From Capnocytophaga canis (GTDB taxonomy: Bacteria > Bacteroidota > Bacteroidia > Flavobacteriales > Flavobacteriaceae): a stretch of DNA of 42,272 nt. The notes below the pieces were generated by a model. That model did not search any database and was not told the DNA's origin. It saw nothing but the letters and a program-made list of their open reading frames with translations. The position numbers were made by a program, and so were the translations under genes. This document shows positions 8,256 through 17,712 of the stretch, in pieces. Location: positions 1 through 42,272 of the forward strand of contig NZ_CDOI01000163.1 in assembly GCF_000827555.1 (NCBI RefSeq), given 5' to 3'. Each line of letters begins with the position of its first letter. The stretch's first letter is position 1.

Positions 8256-8552
8256 TTTAACTTTGAAATCTTATAAGTTATGTTCTTTCTAAACCAAAAA
8301 CGCCCCAATTAAGGAGCGTTTTTGTGTCTTTTACGGTGTATACAATCAATTTATGGATTACAATTCCCGTTTTTAAAATAAAATTGACTATTATTCAGGT
8401 TCTGTGTAGGTTACTATATCAATACCGATGCCGTTGGGGTCTTTAATGGCGAAATGGCGATCGCCCCAAGGTTCGTTTCTCAGCTCAATCTCGATAGGAA
8501 TGTTTCTGTTTTTCAATTCTTTATAAACTTCATCTACATTTTCTACTTCAAT
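8256..8552 (-). repeat. Dispersed inverted duplication, copy A (VOC 3' half and flank)
   Basis: Read on the minus strand, this stretch (the last 55 or so codons of the VOC gene plus the downstream hairpin and flank) aligns with plus-strand 39745-40043. The coding parts are nearly identical at protein level. The flank is more divergent but keeps the hairpin and the segment ATAACTTATAAGATTTCAA. Confidence 0.8.
8296..8323. terminator. Terminator of the VOC gene
   Basis: AAAAACGCCCC pairs with GGAGCGTTTTT (one G-T pair) around a 5-nt loop. On the minus strand it ends in a T-run, about 70 nt past the VOC stop codon. Confidence 0.7.
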
Positions 8553-8768
8553 AGTGAGGTAAACACCTTGATTTTGAAAAGGTTTCTGAAAAATAGGTTG
8601 TTGGCTCGGGTGATTGGGAAGCAAAAAACTGATTTCTGCCTCTTGATTAGGAGTGTGGAGCAAAAGGTAAAATTCGTTTTCGAAGCTCACGCCAAAGTTT
8701 AAAATTTCGGTATAAAAGGCTTTGGTCTCTGCTAATTTTTCGGTGATAATTCCTGCATTCAATTTCAT
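8391..8768 (-). CDS. VOC-superfamily (glyoxalase/bleomycin-resistance fold) protein
   Basis: A 125-residue single-module VOC protein. The two beta-alpha-beta halves are visible: KLNAGIITEKLAETKAFYTE at the start and LTIEVENVDEVYKELKNRN in the middle. It ends with the typical strand FAIKDPNGIGIDIV. VOC proteins bind metals or sequester small toxic compounds; the substrate here is unknown. It lies downstream of an alkylation-repair gene and an AraC regulator, and its upstream region shares a conserved element with the repair gene. A truncated near-identical copy of its 3' half is at 39745-39906. Confidence 0.85.
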   Translation of the reverse strand: MKLNAGIITEKLAETKAFYTEILNFGVSFENEFYLLLHTPNQEAEISFLLPNHPSQQPIFQKPFQNQGVYLTIEVENVDEVYKELKNRNIPIEIELRNEPWGDRHFAIKDPNGIGIDIVTYTEPE

Positions 8769-8791
8769 TTTTTCTGAATTCTAATTTTTGG

Positions 8792-8799
8792 CAAAATTA
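8792..8799 (-). promoter_or_regulatory. -7 box of the VOC gene
   Basis: TAATTTTG on the minus strand, about 23 nt from the ATG. The -33 position has only TTTC, which fits a promoter needing an activator. Confidence 0.45.
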
Positions 8800-8817
8800 T
8801 CAAGAGAGATGAAACTG

Positions 8818-8845
8818 AAATAGGAAAAAAGGGACAGAATTATTT
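8818..8845 (-). promoter_or_regulatory. Conserved upstream element, copy at the VOC gene
   Basis: On the minus strand AAATAATTCTGTCCC is followed by TTTTTTCCTATTT. The same sequence, with one mismatch and a 1-nt indel in its core, occurs at 9627-9654. Both copies end about 21-22 bp upstream of a -7 box. Candidate binding site of the neighbouring AraC regulator. Confidence 0.45.
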
Positions 8846-9584
8846 ATACATCAAATTTTCTTGTGGCTCGTTTTATAATCCATTGGGTATGCGGATTTTC
8901 GAAAGTTTTCCAGCGGTGGATGAGAGGCAAAACAGCTTCTTTATTCACTTTAAGCCAGTCGGTTAGGTGATTGGCAACGGATTTCTTTACAAACATAATT
9001 TCATCATCTTTTAGGAGTTCCAAAATTTGAAAAACAGGAGCAGGATTTTCTACAAAAGTATCTAATTTACTCGCCCAAGGAAGCTTGGGTCTCAGTCCCT
9101 CACTTGCTAACCTACGTAAGTGAAAATTAGGAGATTTTGCCCATTTTTCAATGATTTCTAGTGATTTTTCAGGGTATTTTCTGATAAATGGACGTACAGC
9201 GTATTCGCCTGTATTTCTCTTAGTTATCTCCTCTATAGCGTTCATCGAAAGCGTAAAATGATTAATACCATAACGTTCTACAAATTTTCCAATAGGCAAA
9301 ATCCAATAATAATGTGTGAACATTCCTGTTTGATTGGGATTTTCTTCGCCCAAAATAGAGAGTAATACACGCAGAGCTTCTTTGTAGTCTGCTGAAAGAT
9401 AGTTTTTTAACAAATCTGCAATAGTGATTATTCTCTGTGTGTAAGTTTGTCCAATAACCTTATTTCCTGTGTCTTTTATGAAATTTTTACTGTTAAAATC
9501 AGGATAAACCCTATTAATTTTTTTAGCTAACAATTCGGCAAGATTTGTACCAAATTTTTCGGTAATGCTGTAATTCGTTCCCAT
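8844..9584 (-). CDS. DNA alkylation repair (AlkD-like HEAT-repeat) protein
   Basis: A 246-residue all-helical protein resembling the DNA alkylation repair family, which uses HEAT-like repeats to find and excise alkylated bases. Supporting segments include PNFHLRRLASEGLRPKLPWA, FVKKSVANHLTDWLK and the C-terminal NPHTQWIIKRATRKF, typical of these repeats. The ATG at 9584 is preferred; the longer frame from 9647 would begin upstream of the -7 box at 9608-9601. It has its own promoter although it sits 64 nt behind the AraC gene on the same strand. The catalytic residues are not certain enough to name, so glycosylase activity is family-based. Confidence 0.8.
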   Translation of the reverse strand: MGTNYSITEKFGTNLAELLAKKINRVYPDFNSKNFIKDTGNKVIGQTYTQRIITIADLLKNYLSADYKEALRVLLSILGEENPNQTGMFTHYYWILPIGKFVERYGINHFTLSMNAIEEITKRNTGEYAVRPFIRKYPEKSLEIIEKWAKSPNFHLRRLASEGLRPKLPWASKLDTFVENPAPVFQILELLKDDEIMFVKKSVANHLTDWLKVNKEAVLPLIHRWKTFENPHTQWIIKRATRKFDV

Positions 9585-9600
9585 CTTCGTGAATTTTAGG

Positions 9601-9608
9601 CAAAAATA
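9601..9608 (-). promoter_or_regulatory. -7 box of the alkylation-repair gene
   Basis: TATTTTTG on the minus strand, 17 nt from the ATG at 9584. The -33 position is an A/T run without TTTG. Confidence 0.5.
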
Positions 9609-9626
9609 GAAATGTTTTTTAATAAT

Positions 9627-9654
9627 AAAATAGGAAAAAGGGGACAAATTATTT
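9627..9654 (-). promoter_or_regulatory. Conserved upstream element, copy at the repair gene
   Basis: On the minus strand AAATAATTTGTCCCC is followed by TTTTTCCTATTTT. It begins within the last codons of the AraC gene (stop at 9649-9651). It matches the element at 8818-8845 and has the same spacing to the -7 box. Confidence 0.45.
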
Positions 9655-10461
9655 GTAATAAACCTCCCTCGGCGTTACCCCACAAAAAGTTTTAAACTCT
9701 TTGATGAAATGCGATTGGTCGTAATAACCCATATCGTAAAATGATGGATTATCATTATTTTGATTGGAAATTTTAGCATTCAAAAAAGACTGAAAACGAA
9801 CTACTTGACTAAAAGTTTTTGCGGTATCACCAATGTAAAATTCAAACAATCGGCGTAGATGACGAGGGCTAATTCCCGTATCTAAATCGCTCACTATCCG
9901 TGCATTTCCTTTTGATTTTAAGATGATTTCCAAAGCTTTATAGAATCGGTTATCTATACTAAAATCAATCTTTTTCAAATGTTTACTAAAAAATGTATCC
10001 AACTCATTTTTAATCTGTTGCAAACCTTGCAAACTACTGAATTTATGAGCAATGAATGTTGCCAAATCGGAAGAAACTAAATTCAAAAGAATATCATTAT
10101 TGCTCAATTCTTTGGCGTCTTGTTTGAAAATCAACGGAAAAGCAGAAGGTAAAAATCGTATTCCCACATAGTTAAACTCTTTCCCCAAAGGAAATTCCGT
10201 ATAACTTCGGCAAAACCCCATAAGATAACTTTCATCGGGATTATCCAACTCAAAAAACACATCAATACAACCATCGGAAATCACTCTATATGTATAGTTT
10301 TCAGTAAGTTGTGTTTTTGTTTTAAGTTGCCAATAGCAATAGATGAAAGGCAATAATTTTTTGTCAGGAAAGATTTCTGTATAAAACACATTTTTAGTTG
10401 ATTGAATAATCGTTGGCTGAATAGGTTTGTAGTAATTTCGTATGTTCAAAGAGGATTGCAA
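9649..10461 (-). CDS. AraC-family regulator without an ATG start
   Basis: A 270-residue regulator. The N-terminal domain (about 25-150) has the LLPFIYCYWQL and SDGCIDVFFEL features of the DUF6597-type sensor found in many AraC proteins. The C-terminal AraC DNA-binding domain (about 170-270) contains SPRHLRRLFEFYIGDTAKTF and ends with GYYDQSHFIKEFKTFCGVTP, the expected second helix-turn-helix. No ATG exists between the upstream stop codon at 10486-10488 and residue 100 or so. The candidate starts are the TTG at 10461 or a second TTG four codons later. The domains are otherwise complete, so this is more likely a rare start than a broken gene. Its likely targets are the adjacent repair and VOC genes. 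Confidence 0.85.
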   Translation of the reverse strand: MQSSLNIRNYYKPIQPTIIQSTKNVFYTEIFPDKKLLPFIYCYWQLKTKTQLTENYTYRVISDGCIDVFFELDNPDESYLMGFCRSYTEFPLGKEFNYVGIRFLPSAFPLIFKQDAKELSNNDILLNLVSSDLATFIAHKFSSLQGLQQIKNELDTFFSKHLKKIDFSIDNRFYKALEIILKSKGNARIVSDLDTGISPRHLRRLFEFYIGDTAKTFSQVVRFQSFLNAKISNQNNDNPSFYDMGYYDQSHFIKEFKTFCGVTPREVYYK

Positions 10462-10799
10462 GAAGTATGATATTAAAGTAAAAAATTACAGGTGTTTCAT
10501 CGTTTTTCAAGAATTCCATATGCACTCATTTCTAATATTTTATGTCTCTAAGGAATACAATACGTTGCTTATCAGAAATTTGTCTTCAAACTCTCTAAAA
10601 GCATTTTTCCATCGAAAAAACTTCAGTTTATATCCTTATATTATATAGCAAAAGAGGTTTTATAAACATATGTTGTATTCTCTTTAAGACTCAAAATCAG
10701 GAAAGCATTCAGATTCAATAGCACTCAGCTCTTAATTTAAAAGACGAAAGAGGCGTATTCCTTTTCAAATAACGCCTCTTTCATTCATATCAACAGAAT
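10462..10799. other. Intergenic region between aconitase and AraC genes
   Basis: About 340 AT-rich bases holding the aconitase terminator. I find no -7 box for the AraC gene and no convincing small gene. Confidence 0.5.
10746..10782. terminator. Terminator of the aconitase gene
   Basis: GAAAGAGGCGT (10746-10756) pairs perfectly with ACGCCTCTTTC (10772-10782), located just past the aconitase stop on the minus strand. Confidence 0.75.
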
Positions 10800-13067
10800 C
10801 TATTTTTTAGCATTTGAAGCAATCAAGTTCAAGGCACTTCCGGCTTTAAACCACTCAATTTGACTTTCGTTATAGGTATGGTTCGCTACTATGATATCTT
10901 TTGAACCGTCGGCATGAACAAACTCCAACTGCAACGGTTTGTTAGGAGCAAAGTCAACTAAGTCTAAGAAATTTACAGTGTCGTCTTCTTTAATCTTGTC
11001 GTAGTCAGCTTCGTTAGCGAATGTAAGTGCCAACATACCTTGTTTTTTTAGGTTTGTTTCGTGAATACGAGCAAATGATTTAACTAAAACTGCTTTTACT
11101 CCTAAATGGCGAGGTTCCATGGCAGCATGTTCACGTGAAGACCCTTCTCCATAGTTCTGATCGCCCACTACGATTGACGGTACTCCTTCAGCTTTGTACT
11201 GACGTTGTACTGCAGGGACTTCCTCATAAGCTCCTGTAAATTGGTTTTTTACCGCATTGGTTTTCCCATTGAAAGCATTCACAGCTCCTATGAGCATATT
11301 GTTTGAAATATTGTCCAAATGTCCGCGGTAACGCAACCAAGGGCCCGCCATCGAAATATGGTCAGTAGTACATTTTCCTTCTGCTTTAATAAGTAATTTC
11401 GCTCCCGTAATATTTTTACCGTCCCATGGTTCAAACGGGGCTAATAATTGTAAACGTTGTGAGTCGGGACGTACAACCACTTCTACGCCCGATCCGTCTG
11501 CTGCAGGAGCTTGGTAGCCAGGGTCGTCTACATCAAATCCTTTTACGGGAAGTTCGTCGCCATATGGAGGTTTGAACATAACCTCTTCGCCTTTATCATT
11601 TAGTAGCTTATCCGTTATTGGGTTGAAATCTAAACGACCTGAGATAGCTAGAGCAGCGACCATTTCAGGCGAAGTTACGAAAGCGTGTGTATTTGGATTT
11701 CCATCAGCACGTTTTGAAAAGTTACGGTTGAAAGAGTGAATAATGGTGTTTTTTTCTTGTTTGTCAGCACCCTCTCTATCCCATTGACCGATACAAGGTC
11801 CACAAGCATTAGTAAATACTTTTGTTCCTAGTTTTTCAAAAACTTCAATCATTCCATCGCGTTCTATCGTGTACTTAATCTGCTGAGAACCAGGGTTGAT
11901 TCCAAATTCAGCTTTAGGGGTAATGCCTAAATCCAATGCTTGTTTTACGATGGATACAGCTCTTGACATATCCTCATAGGAAGAGTTTGTACAAGAACCT
12001 ATTAGTCCCCACTCTACTTTTAGAGGCCATCCGTTTTCTCTAGCTACTTCTTTCATTTTTGAGACTGGAGTTCCTCGGTCAGGAGTGAAAGGTCCGTTAA
12101 TATAAGGTTCTAATTCTGAAAGGTTTATTTCAATAAGTTGGTCGAAATATTTTTCTGGATTAGCATATACTTCTGGGTCAGCTGTTAAATATTTTGCGAC
12201 CTTGTCGGCAGCTTCCACCACATCCTGACGACCTGTTGCCTTTAAATATCTACGCATTGAATCGTCATATCCAAAAGTTGAGGTTGTAGCTCCGATTTCA
12301 GCTCCCATATTGCAGATAGTTCCCTTACCTGTACAAGAAATAGACTCTGCTCCTTCACCAAAATACTCTACGATAGCTCCCGTTCCGCCTTTTACAGTTA
12401 AGATATCCGCCACGCGTAGGATGATGTCTTTCGGAGCAGTCCATCCGTTTAGTTTCCCCGTGAGTTTTACCCCGATTAGCTTGGGGAATTTTAATTCCCA
12501 TGCCATTCCTGCCATAACATCCACAGCATCAGCACCTCCCACACCGATGGCAAGCATACCAAGTCCACCAGCGTTCACAGTGTGTGAGTCTGTCCCAATC
12601 ATCATACCTCCAGGAAATGCGTAATTTTCCAATACTGTTTGGTGGATAATTCCAGCACCTGGCTTCCAGAATCCGATGCCGTATTTATTTGAAACAGATG
12701 AAAGAAAATCAAAGACTTCTTTTGATTGCTCGTTTGCCACAGAAAGATCCTTTTCAGCTCCTACTTTGGCTTGGATGAGGTGGTCGCAGTGCACTGTTGT
12801 AGGCACTGCAACTTTTGATTTTCCTGCGTGCATAAATTGTAACAATGCCATTTGAGCAGTTGCGTCTTGACATGCCACACGATCGGGTGCAAAATCAACA
12901 TAGTCTTTTCCTCGCGTGTAAGCCTGTGAAGGTTGCCCGTCCCACAGGTGAGCATATAGAATTTTTTCAGAAAGTGTCAGCGGACGCCCAACCAATTCAC
13001 GTGCTTTGTCCACACGCGAAGGTATATTTTCGTACACCGCCTTAATCATTTCAATATCGAAAGCCAT
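10800..13067 (-). CDS. acnA: Aconitate hydratase
   Basis: Cytoplasmic [4Fe-4S] enzyme of 755 residues that interconverts citrate and isocitrate in the TCA cycle. The three cluster cysteines are visible: C359 in [15 protein letters not shown] and C422/C425 in [11 protein letters not shown]. The substrate-binding [12 protein letters not shown] motif is at about 157-168. The C-terminal swivel domain contains [19 protein letters not shown]. Length and order match the mitochondrial-type aconitase common in Bacteroidota. It is a single gene with -7 box TATATTTG at 13108-13101 and a strong terminator hairpin. The choice of symbol acnA over acn is conventional only. Confidence 0.96.
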   Translation of the reverse strand: MAFDIEMIKAVYENIPSRVDKARELVGRPLTLSEKILYAHLWDGQPSQAYTRGKDYVDFAPDRVACQDATAQMALLQFMHAGKSKVAVPTTVHCDHLIQAKVGAEKDLSVANEQSKEVFDFLSSVSNKYGIGFWKPGAGIIHQTVLENYAFPGGMMIGTDSHTVNAGGLGMLAIGVGGADAVDVMAGMAWELKFPKLIGVKLTGKLNGWTAPKDIILRVADILTVKGGTGAIVEYFGEGAESISCTGKGTICNMGAEIGATTSTFGYDDSMRRYLKATGRQDVVEAADKVAKYLTADPEVYANPEKYFDQLIEINLSELEPYINGPFTPDRGTPVSKMKEVARENGWPLKVEWGLIGSCTNSSYEDMSRAVSIVKQALDLGITPKAEFGINPGSQQIKYTIERDGMIEVFEKLGTKVFTNACGPCIGQWDREGADKQEKNTIIHSFNRNFSKRADGNPNTHAFVTSPEMVAALAISGRLDFNPITDKLLNDKGEEVMFKPPYGDELPVKGFDVDDPGYQAPAADGSGVEVVVRPDSQRLQLLAPFEPWDGKNITGAKLLIKAEGKCTTDHISMAGPWLRYRGHLDNISNNMLIGAVNAFNGKTNAVKNQFTGAYEEVPAVQRQYKAEGVPSIVVGDQNYGEGSSREHAAMEPRHLGVKAVLVKSFARIHETNLKKQGMLALTFANEADYDKIKEDDTVNFLDLVDFAPNKPLQLEFVHADGSKDIIVANHTYNESQIEWFKAGSALNLIASNAKK

Positions 13068-13100
13068 AATTATGTGTTTTTATATTCATTTCCTAATACG

Positions 13101-13108
13101 CAAATATA
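13101..13108 (-). promoter_or_regulatory. -7 box of the aconitase gene
   Basis: TATATTTG on the minus strand, about 34 nt before the ATG at 13067. The -33 region is A/T-rich without a clear TTTG. Confidence 0.5.
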
Positions 13109-13434
13109 TGGTCTTTTTTTTAATTGATAAAATATATCTAATAAAACATTTTTTTGTTGTTTTACTATAAATATGTTTTTTTGATTGCTATAAGCGAGAA
13201 ATATTTATAAAATAGTAAATTATTTATTTAAAAATAATCATTGTCATATATAAATTGCAAATAAATTGCTTTTTTGAGAATGTAATATTTTCAATAAAAT
13301 ATTCTTATTTATATTAATTCTATTTTGATAAGACTAAGAAAAATGTTTTTTTGATGCGATGCTAAGAAAGGGAATTTAAATTCTATTTTGCACATTCACA
13401 TGGACATATTTCCCAGAAATAATATTATTTTTCT

Positions 13435-13442
13435 TACCTTTG
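13435..13442 (+). promoter_or_regulatory. -7 box of the GH92 gene
   Basis: TACCTTTG, 44 nt before the ATG at 13487; a TTTC at 13409-13412 may serve as -33 box. Confidence 0.5.
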
Positions 13443-13486
13443 CCACTATGTTGTTTACTGAGAATAATATACTAAAATAATAATTT

Positions 13487-15748
13487 ATGAAACTACATAA
13501 GATTGTTTTGTCAGCATTCTGTCTGTCGGCAACTGTGTTAACAGCACAAACCCCAGCGGACTATGTAAATCCGTTTATCGGAACCTCTAACTATGGGGCG
13601 ACTCATCCAGGGGCAATTGCTCCCCGCGGAATGTTGAGTATTTCACCCTTTAACGTTGCATTTGACACTAAGGGAATTAAAGATCCATTGGAAAAAGACA
13701 GTCGTTGGCTATCGAATCCTTACGTAAATGAAAATAGATTTTTAACAGGTTTTACGCACGTTAACTTGAGTGGTGTAGGTTGTCCAGAGTTGGGGGTTAT
13801 CATCACTATGCCGACTACGGGGGAGTTAAAAACGAATCATTTGGACTATGGAACTACTTATTCGAACGAAAAGGCTTCGGCAGGATATTACAGTACGCAT
13901 TTGACAAAGTATAACGTGAAAGCCGAGATGACAGCTTCAACAAGAGCCGGGGTGAGTCGTTATCATTTTCCGAAAGGGGAAGCAAACATTTTGCTCAATT
14001 TGGGTTTAGGACTAACCAATGAGCAAGGAGCGATGGTCAAAATCGTTTCGCCAACCGAGGTGGAGGGAATGCGGATGGTGGGGTCATTCTGCTACAATAG
14101 TCCGGAGTTGGCTTATCCCGTTTATTTTGTTGCAAAACTCTCAAAACCTGCAATGAACTACGGCGTTTGGCATAAACCAGAAACGTACAAGGGAGTGGAA
14201 GCCGAGTGGATGTGGTACAATGGCGATGTGCGTTTGAAAGAGGGTTTTTCCAGAGAAGTGGTGGGGGATAGCATTGGAGCGTATTTCCGATATAAGTTTG
14301 ATAAGGAAGAAATAGTAGAGGTGAAAGTAGGTATTTCCTACGTAAGTATTGCTAATGCTCGGGAAAATTTAGAGAAAGAAATTGGCGTAAAAACCTTTGC
14401 GGATGTCTACCAACAAACTAAAAACGAATGGAATAAACAACTTCACGCACGTGTTGAAGGAGGTACAGACGACCAAAAAACAATTTTTTATACAGGGTTG
14501 TATCATGCTTCAATACATCCCAACGTATTAAATGATGTGAATGGTGATTATCCTCAGAGCAAAACTAACAAAATAGGAAAGTCTAACAACCGATACACCG
14601 TTTTTTCTTTGTGGGATACTTATCGTAACTATCACCAATTGATGACCTTACTCTATCCTGAACAGCAATTAGGCATGATAAAGTCAATGTTAGATATCTA
14701 TGACGAGAGCGGTTGGTTACCCAAATGGGAACTTAATTCCACGGAAACGTTTACTATGGTTGGAGATCCTGCAAGTATCGTTCTGGCGGACACATACTTA
14801 CGAGGATTGACAAATTTTGATGTCGAAAAAGCGTTTCAAGCAATGCTGAAGGGAGCAAATACCTTAGAGAAAAATCCAATACGTCCGGGTGTAGCCGAAT
14901 ACTGGAAATTAGGCTATCTGAGTGTGGACGGCGGTGTAGCAGGACCTGTTTCTACCACACAGGAATATAACATTGCAGATTTTGCAATTGCTCAATTGGC
15001 GAAAAAAATAGGTAAAAAATCTGATTATGAGCGTTTTAATAAACAAGCGTATTCTTACAGAAAGTTGTTTGATAGTCAAACTAAATTACTTCGACCCAAG
15101 TATAGCAATGGCAAATGGTATGAACCTTTTAATCCTGCAAGTGGAGCAAATTTTGAGAAAAACGTAGGCTACATTGAAGGAAATGCGTGGCAATATGTAT
15201 ACATGGTAACTCACGATGTGAAAGGAATGATAAAAATGATGGGGGGTGAGAGAGCTTTTGAAAAACAGCTGGATCATATCTTTGATTCCAAGCAATATGA
15301 CATGGCAAATGAACCTGATATTGCTTATCCTTACTTGTATAACTACGTTCGAGGAAGCGAATGGAAAACTCAAAAAAGAGTACACGACCTCATTGAAGAG
15401 TACTTTCAGAATAAACCCGCAGGATTACCAGGTAATGAAGACACAGGGGTAATGTCAGCTTGGTTGATTTACGGAATGATGGGATTCTATCCAGTAAGCC
15501 CTGCAGAGCCAATATACACTTTTACAGCTCCAAAATTTAATAAAATCATCCTTTCATTGGATAAAAAATATTATCCAAATGGTGAATTGATTATCGAATC
15601 AAACGCTTCTCCTGAAAATTTGTATATAAAACGTATTCTTATTGATGGGAAACCTTACAAATCGTATTTTATAACTCATGAAGAGCTAAAAAAAGCTAAA
15701 AACATACGATTTGAATTGGATAGAAAGCCTTTGAATACAAAAAAATAA
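13487..15748 (+). CDS. Secreted GH92 alpha-mannosidase
   Basis: A 753-residue exported glycoside hydrolase of family 92, calcium-dependent exo-alpha-mannosidases that trim N-glycans. The signal peptide is residues 1-20 (ending LTAQ). The N-terminal beta-sandwich begins YVNPFIGTSNYGATHPGA, as in the family. The catalytic (alpha/alpha)6 domain includes FSLWDTYRNYHQLMTLL, the YIEGNAWQY segment and the GNEDTGVMSAW motif that carries the catalytic acid region. Length is normal for GH92. No lipobox cysteine is evident, so it is probably periplasmic. With the GH20 enzyme nearby it fits host-glycan harvesting. The exact linkage preference cannot be read. Confidence 0.93.
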   Translation: MKLHKIVLSAFCLSATVLTAQTPADYVNPFIGTSNYGATHPGAIAPRGMLSISPFNVAFDTKGIKDPLEKDSRWLSNPYVNENRFLTGFTHVNLSGVGCPELGVIITMPTTGELKTNHLDYGTTYSNEKASAGYYSTHLTKYNVKAEMTASTRAGVSRYHFPKGEANILLNLGLGLTNEQGAMVKIVSPTEVEGMRMVGSFCYNSPELAYPVYFVAKLSKPAMNYGVWHKPETYKGVEAEWMWYNGDVRLKEGFSREVVGDSIGAYFRYKFDKEEIVEVKVGISYVSIANARENLEKEIGVKTFADVYQQTKNEWNKQLHARVEGGTDDQKTIFYTGLYHASIHPNVLNDVNGDYPQSKTNKIGKSNNRYTVFSLWDTYRNYHQLMTLLYPEQQLGMIKSMLDIYDESGWLPKWELNSTETFTMVGDPASIVLADTYLRGLTNFDVEKAFQAMLKGANTLEKNPIRPGVAEYWKLGYLSVDGGVAGPVSTTQEYNIADFAIAQLAKKIGKKSDYERFNKQAYSYRKLFDSQTKLLRPKYSNGKWYEPFNPASGANFEKNVGYIEGNAWQYVYMVTHDVKGMIKMMGGERAFEKQLDHIFDSKQYDMANEPDIAYPYLYNYVRGSEWKTQKRVHDLIEEYFQNKPAGLPGNEDTGVMSAWLIYGMMGFYPVSPAEPIYTFTAPKFNKIILSLDKKYYPNGELIIESNASPENLYIKRILIDGKPYKSYFITHEELKKAKNIRFELDRKPLNTKK

Positions 15749-15851
15749 TGCAAACAAGTTCTAAATAGGCTGCTTAAATAATCATACAGAACAAAAATTA
15801 CGACGTATATAATATTTTTAACGAATAACTAAGGACAAACAGATAAAACAA

Positions 15852-17618
15852 ATGACTTTTTTAAAAAATGTATTAGCGACCATTCTCGGATTTTTTATAT
15901 CCTTGGGGATATTTTTCATTATTTTTCTCATATTTATGTCAGTAATGATGTCATCGATAGGGTCGACAGACAGTGCTGCGGTGATTGTGAAAGACAATTC
16001 AGTGTTAGAATTGGAGTTCAAAATGCCTTTAAGAGATTATGGTGAAAAGGTTTATCTTGAAGATTTTGATTATACCATTGAAGAATACAACGGCTTGAAC
16101 AGTATTCTTAAAGCAATTAAACATGCCTCAACTGACAGTAAAATTAAGGGTATTCTTTTGAAAAGTTCAGGTAATCTATCGGGATTGGCTTTAGTTCGGG
16201 AATTACGTGTTGCTTTGGAGGATTTTAAAACTTCAGGTAAATTTATCTATGCCTACAATGATGTAATTCCACAGTCAGATTACTACTTGCAAACGGTAGC
16301 CGATAAGATTTATGTAAGTCCGTTAGGAAAATTGAATTTCAGAGGGCTGTCATCTGAAGTGCTATTTTTAAAAGATTTACAGGATAACACAGGAGTGTCA
16401 ATGGAAGTAATTCGTCATGGAAAATACAAAAGTGCTGTAGAACCGTTCTTAGACAATAAAATGAGTGATGAAAATCGACTCCAAATCAAAGAGTTATTGA
16501 GTTCAGTTTGGGATATTATTGTTCAAGATATTGCCGAAAGTAGAGCCATTACAGTAGAAGATCTGAACGCCATTGCTACAAATTTAGAAGCAAGAACTCC
16601 ACAGTTGGCCTTGAAAAACAAAATGGTAGACGGAGTGCTTTTCCAAGATGAGTTTGAGAACATACTTTGTGAGGCAATGAATGTCTCTAAAATTGAAGAT
16701 GTTAATTACATAAACATAGAAGAGTATACCGAAAGTGTTTCTAAAAAATATTCTAAAAAAGCAAAGGATAAAATTGCGGTAATCTATGCCGAAGGTGAAA
16801 TCATGTATGGGAGTGGTAACTCCAGAATCGTAGGCGATAAAACTATAGTAGAATCATTGCGCAAGGCTGTGAAAAATGATGATGTAAAGGCTATCGTTTT
16901 GCGCATCAACTCCCCGGGAGGAAGTGTGTTAGCTTCGGAATTGATTCACAGAGAAATAGCTGTTACAAAACAGCATAAAAATGTATACGTTTCAATGGGA
17001 AATTACGCAGCTTCAGGTGGATACTACATTGCTTGTCATGCTGATAAGATTTTTGCCGAAGCCGGAACTATTACAGGTTCGATAGGTGTTTTTGGAGCTG
17101 TGCCAAATGTTAGCAAATTAGCAGAAAAATGGGGAGTCAATGCTGAACAGGTGACAACTCATTCTAACGCGTTGGAATACAGTCTTTTTGAAAAGCCGTC
17201 TAAAAGTTTCATTGATGAGAATACGGAATCTGTTGAACAGATTTATGAACTCTTTTTGGAACGCGTGGCAGAAGGTCGTGGCATGACAACTGAACAAGTC
17301 AATGAAATTGCACAAGGGCGAGTGTGGAGTGGTAAAGACGCATTGAGGTTGGGTTTGGTGGATCAAATTGGGACATTGGATAATGTATTGGAATTTGTCG
17401 CTAATGAAAAAGGTTTGGAGTCGTACAGTGTAGTGTCTTACCCTTTGTTTAAGACCAGCTTGAAAGAAATGTTCGGCACTTATGCGATGTCCTTAAAATC
17501 TCATTCGTTACAAGAAGAGTTAGGTAAAGAGGCATATCAAATGTACGAGAAAATCAAATTGTTATCGCAACAAGAAGGAATTCAAGCACGGATGCTTTTT
17601 GATGTTAGCTTAGATTGA
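15852..17618 (+). CDS. sppA: Signal peptide peptidase SppA, long form
   Basis: Inner-membrane serine protease of 588 residues that degrades cleaved signal peptides and small membrane fragments. One N-terminal anchor lies at about residues 5-35. The two tandem S49 domains are visible. The general-base lysine is about K193 in the first (GKYKSAVEPF) and the nucleophile about S388 in the second (NYAASGGYYIAC), the arrangement of the E. coli 67-kDa enzyme. It is on the same strand as the GH92 gene, 103 nt downstream, without a clear promoter of its own. Confidence 0.94.
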   Translation: MTFLKNVLATILGFFISLGIFFIIFLIFMSVMMSSIGSTDSAAVIVKDNSVLELEFKMPLRDYGEKVYLEDFDYTIEEYNGLNSILKAIKHASTDSKIKGILLKSSGNLSGLALVRELRVALEDFKTSGKFIYAYNDVIPQSDYYLQTVADKIYVSPLGKLNFRGLSSEVLFLKDLQDNTGVSMEVIRHGKYKSAVEPFLDNKMSDENRLQIKELLSSVWDIIVQDIAESRAITVEDLNAIATNLEARTPQLALKNKMVDGVLFQDEFENILCEAMNVSKIEDVNYINIEEYTESVSKKYSKKAKDKIAVIYAEGEIMYGSGNSRIVGDKTIVESLRKAVKNDDVKAIVLRINSPGGSVLASELIHREIAVTKQHKNVYVSMGNYAASGGYYIACHADKIFAEAGTITGSIGVFGAVPNVSKLAEKWGVNAEQVTTHSNALEYSLFEKPSKSFIDENTESVEQIYELFLERVAEGRGMTTEQVNEIAQGRVWSGKDALRLGLVDQIGTLDNVLEFVANEKGLESYSVVSYPLFKTSLKEMFGTYAMSLKSHSLQEELGKEAYQMYEKIKLLSQQEGIQARMLFDVSLD

Positions 17619-17650
17619 TTCTAAGTTTTACCAAAACTTTAACTTTTTAT

Positions 17651-17683
17651 TTTGTTTTGTTTCTGTTTTCTTTCGTATCTTTG
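17651..17683 (+). promoter_or_regulatory. Promoter of the 66-residue protein gene
   Basis: TTTG (17651-17654), 21 bp, TATCTTTG (17676-17683). The GTG at 17683 overlaps the -7 box and so is not the start. Confidence 0.6.
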
Positions 17684-17712
17684 TGAAAAGAAAACGTCAA
17701 AACATTAATACT

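Larger units (their letters stand above)
8057..8390. other. Intergenic region with a duplicated VOC 3' flank
   Basis: No gene. The left part carries the promoter of the CBM9-like gene. From about 8256 to the VOC stop it matches, in inverted orientation, the sequence following the truncated VOC copy near 39.9 kb, including its terminator hairpin. Confidence 0.6.
13068..13486. other. AT-rich divergent promoter region
   Basis: About 420 very AT-rich bases between the divergent aconitase and GH92 genes. A -7 box lies at each end. The middle shows no gene or strong repeat. Confidence 0.6.
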
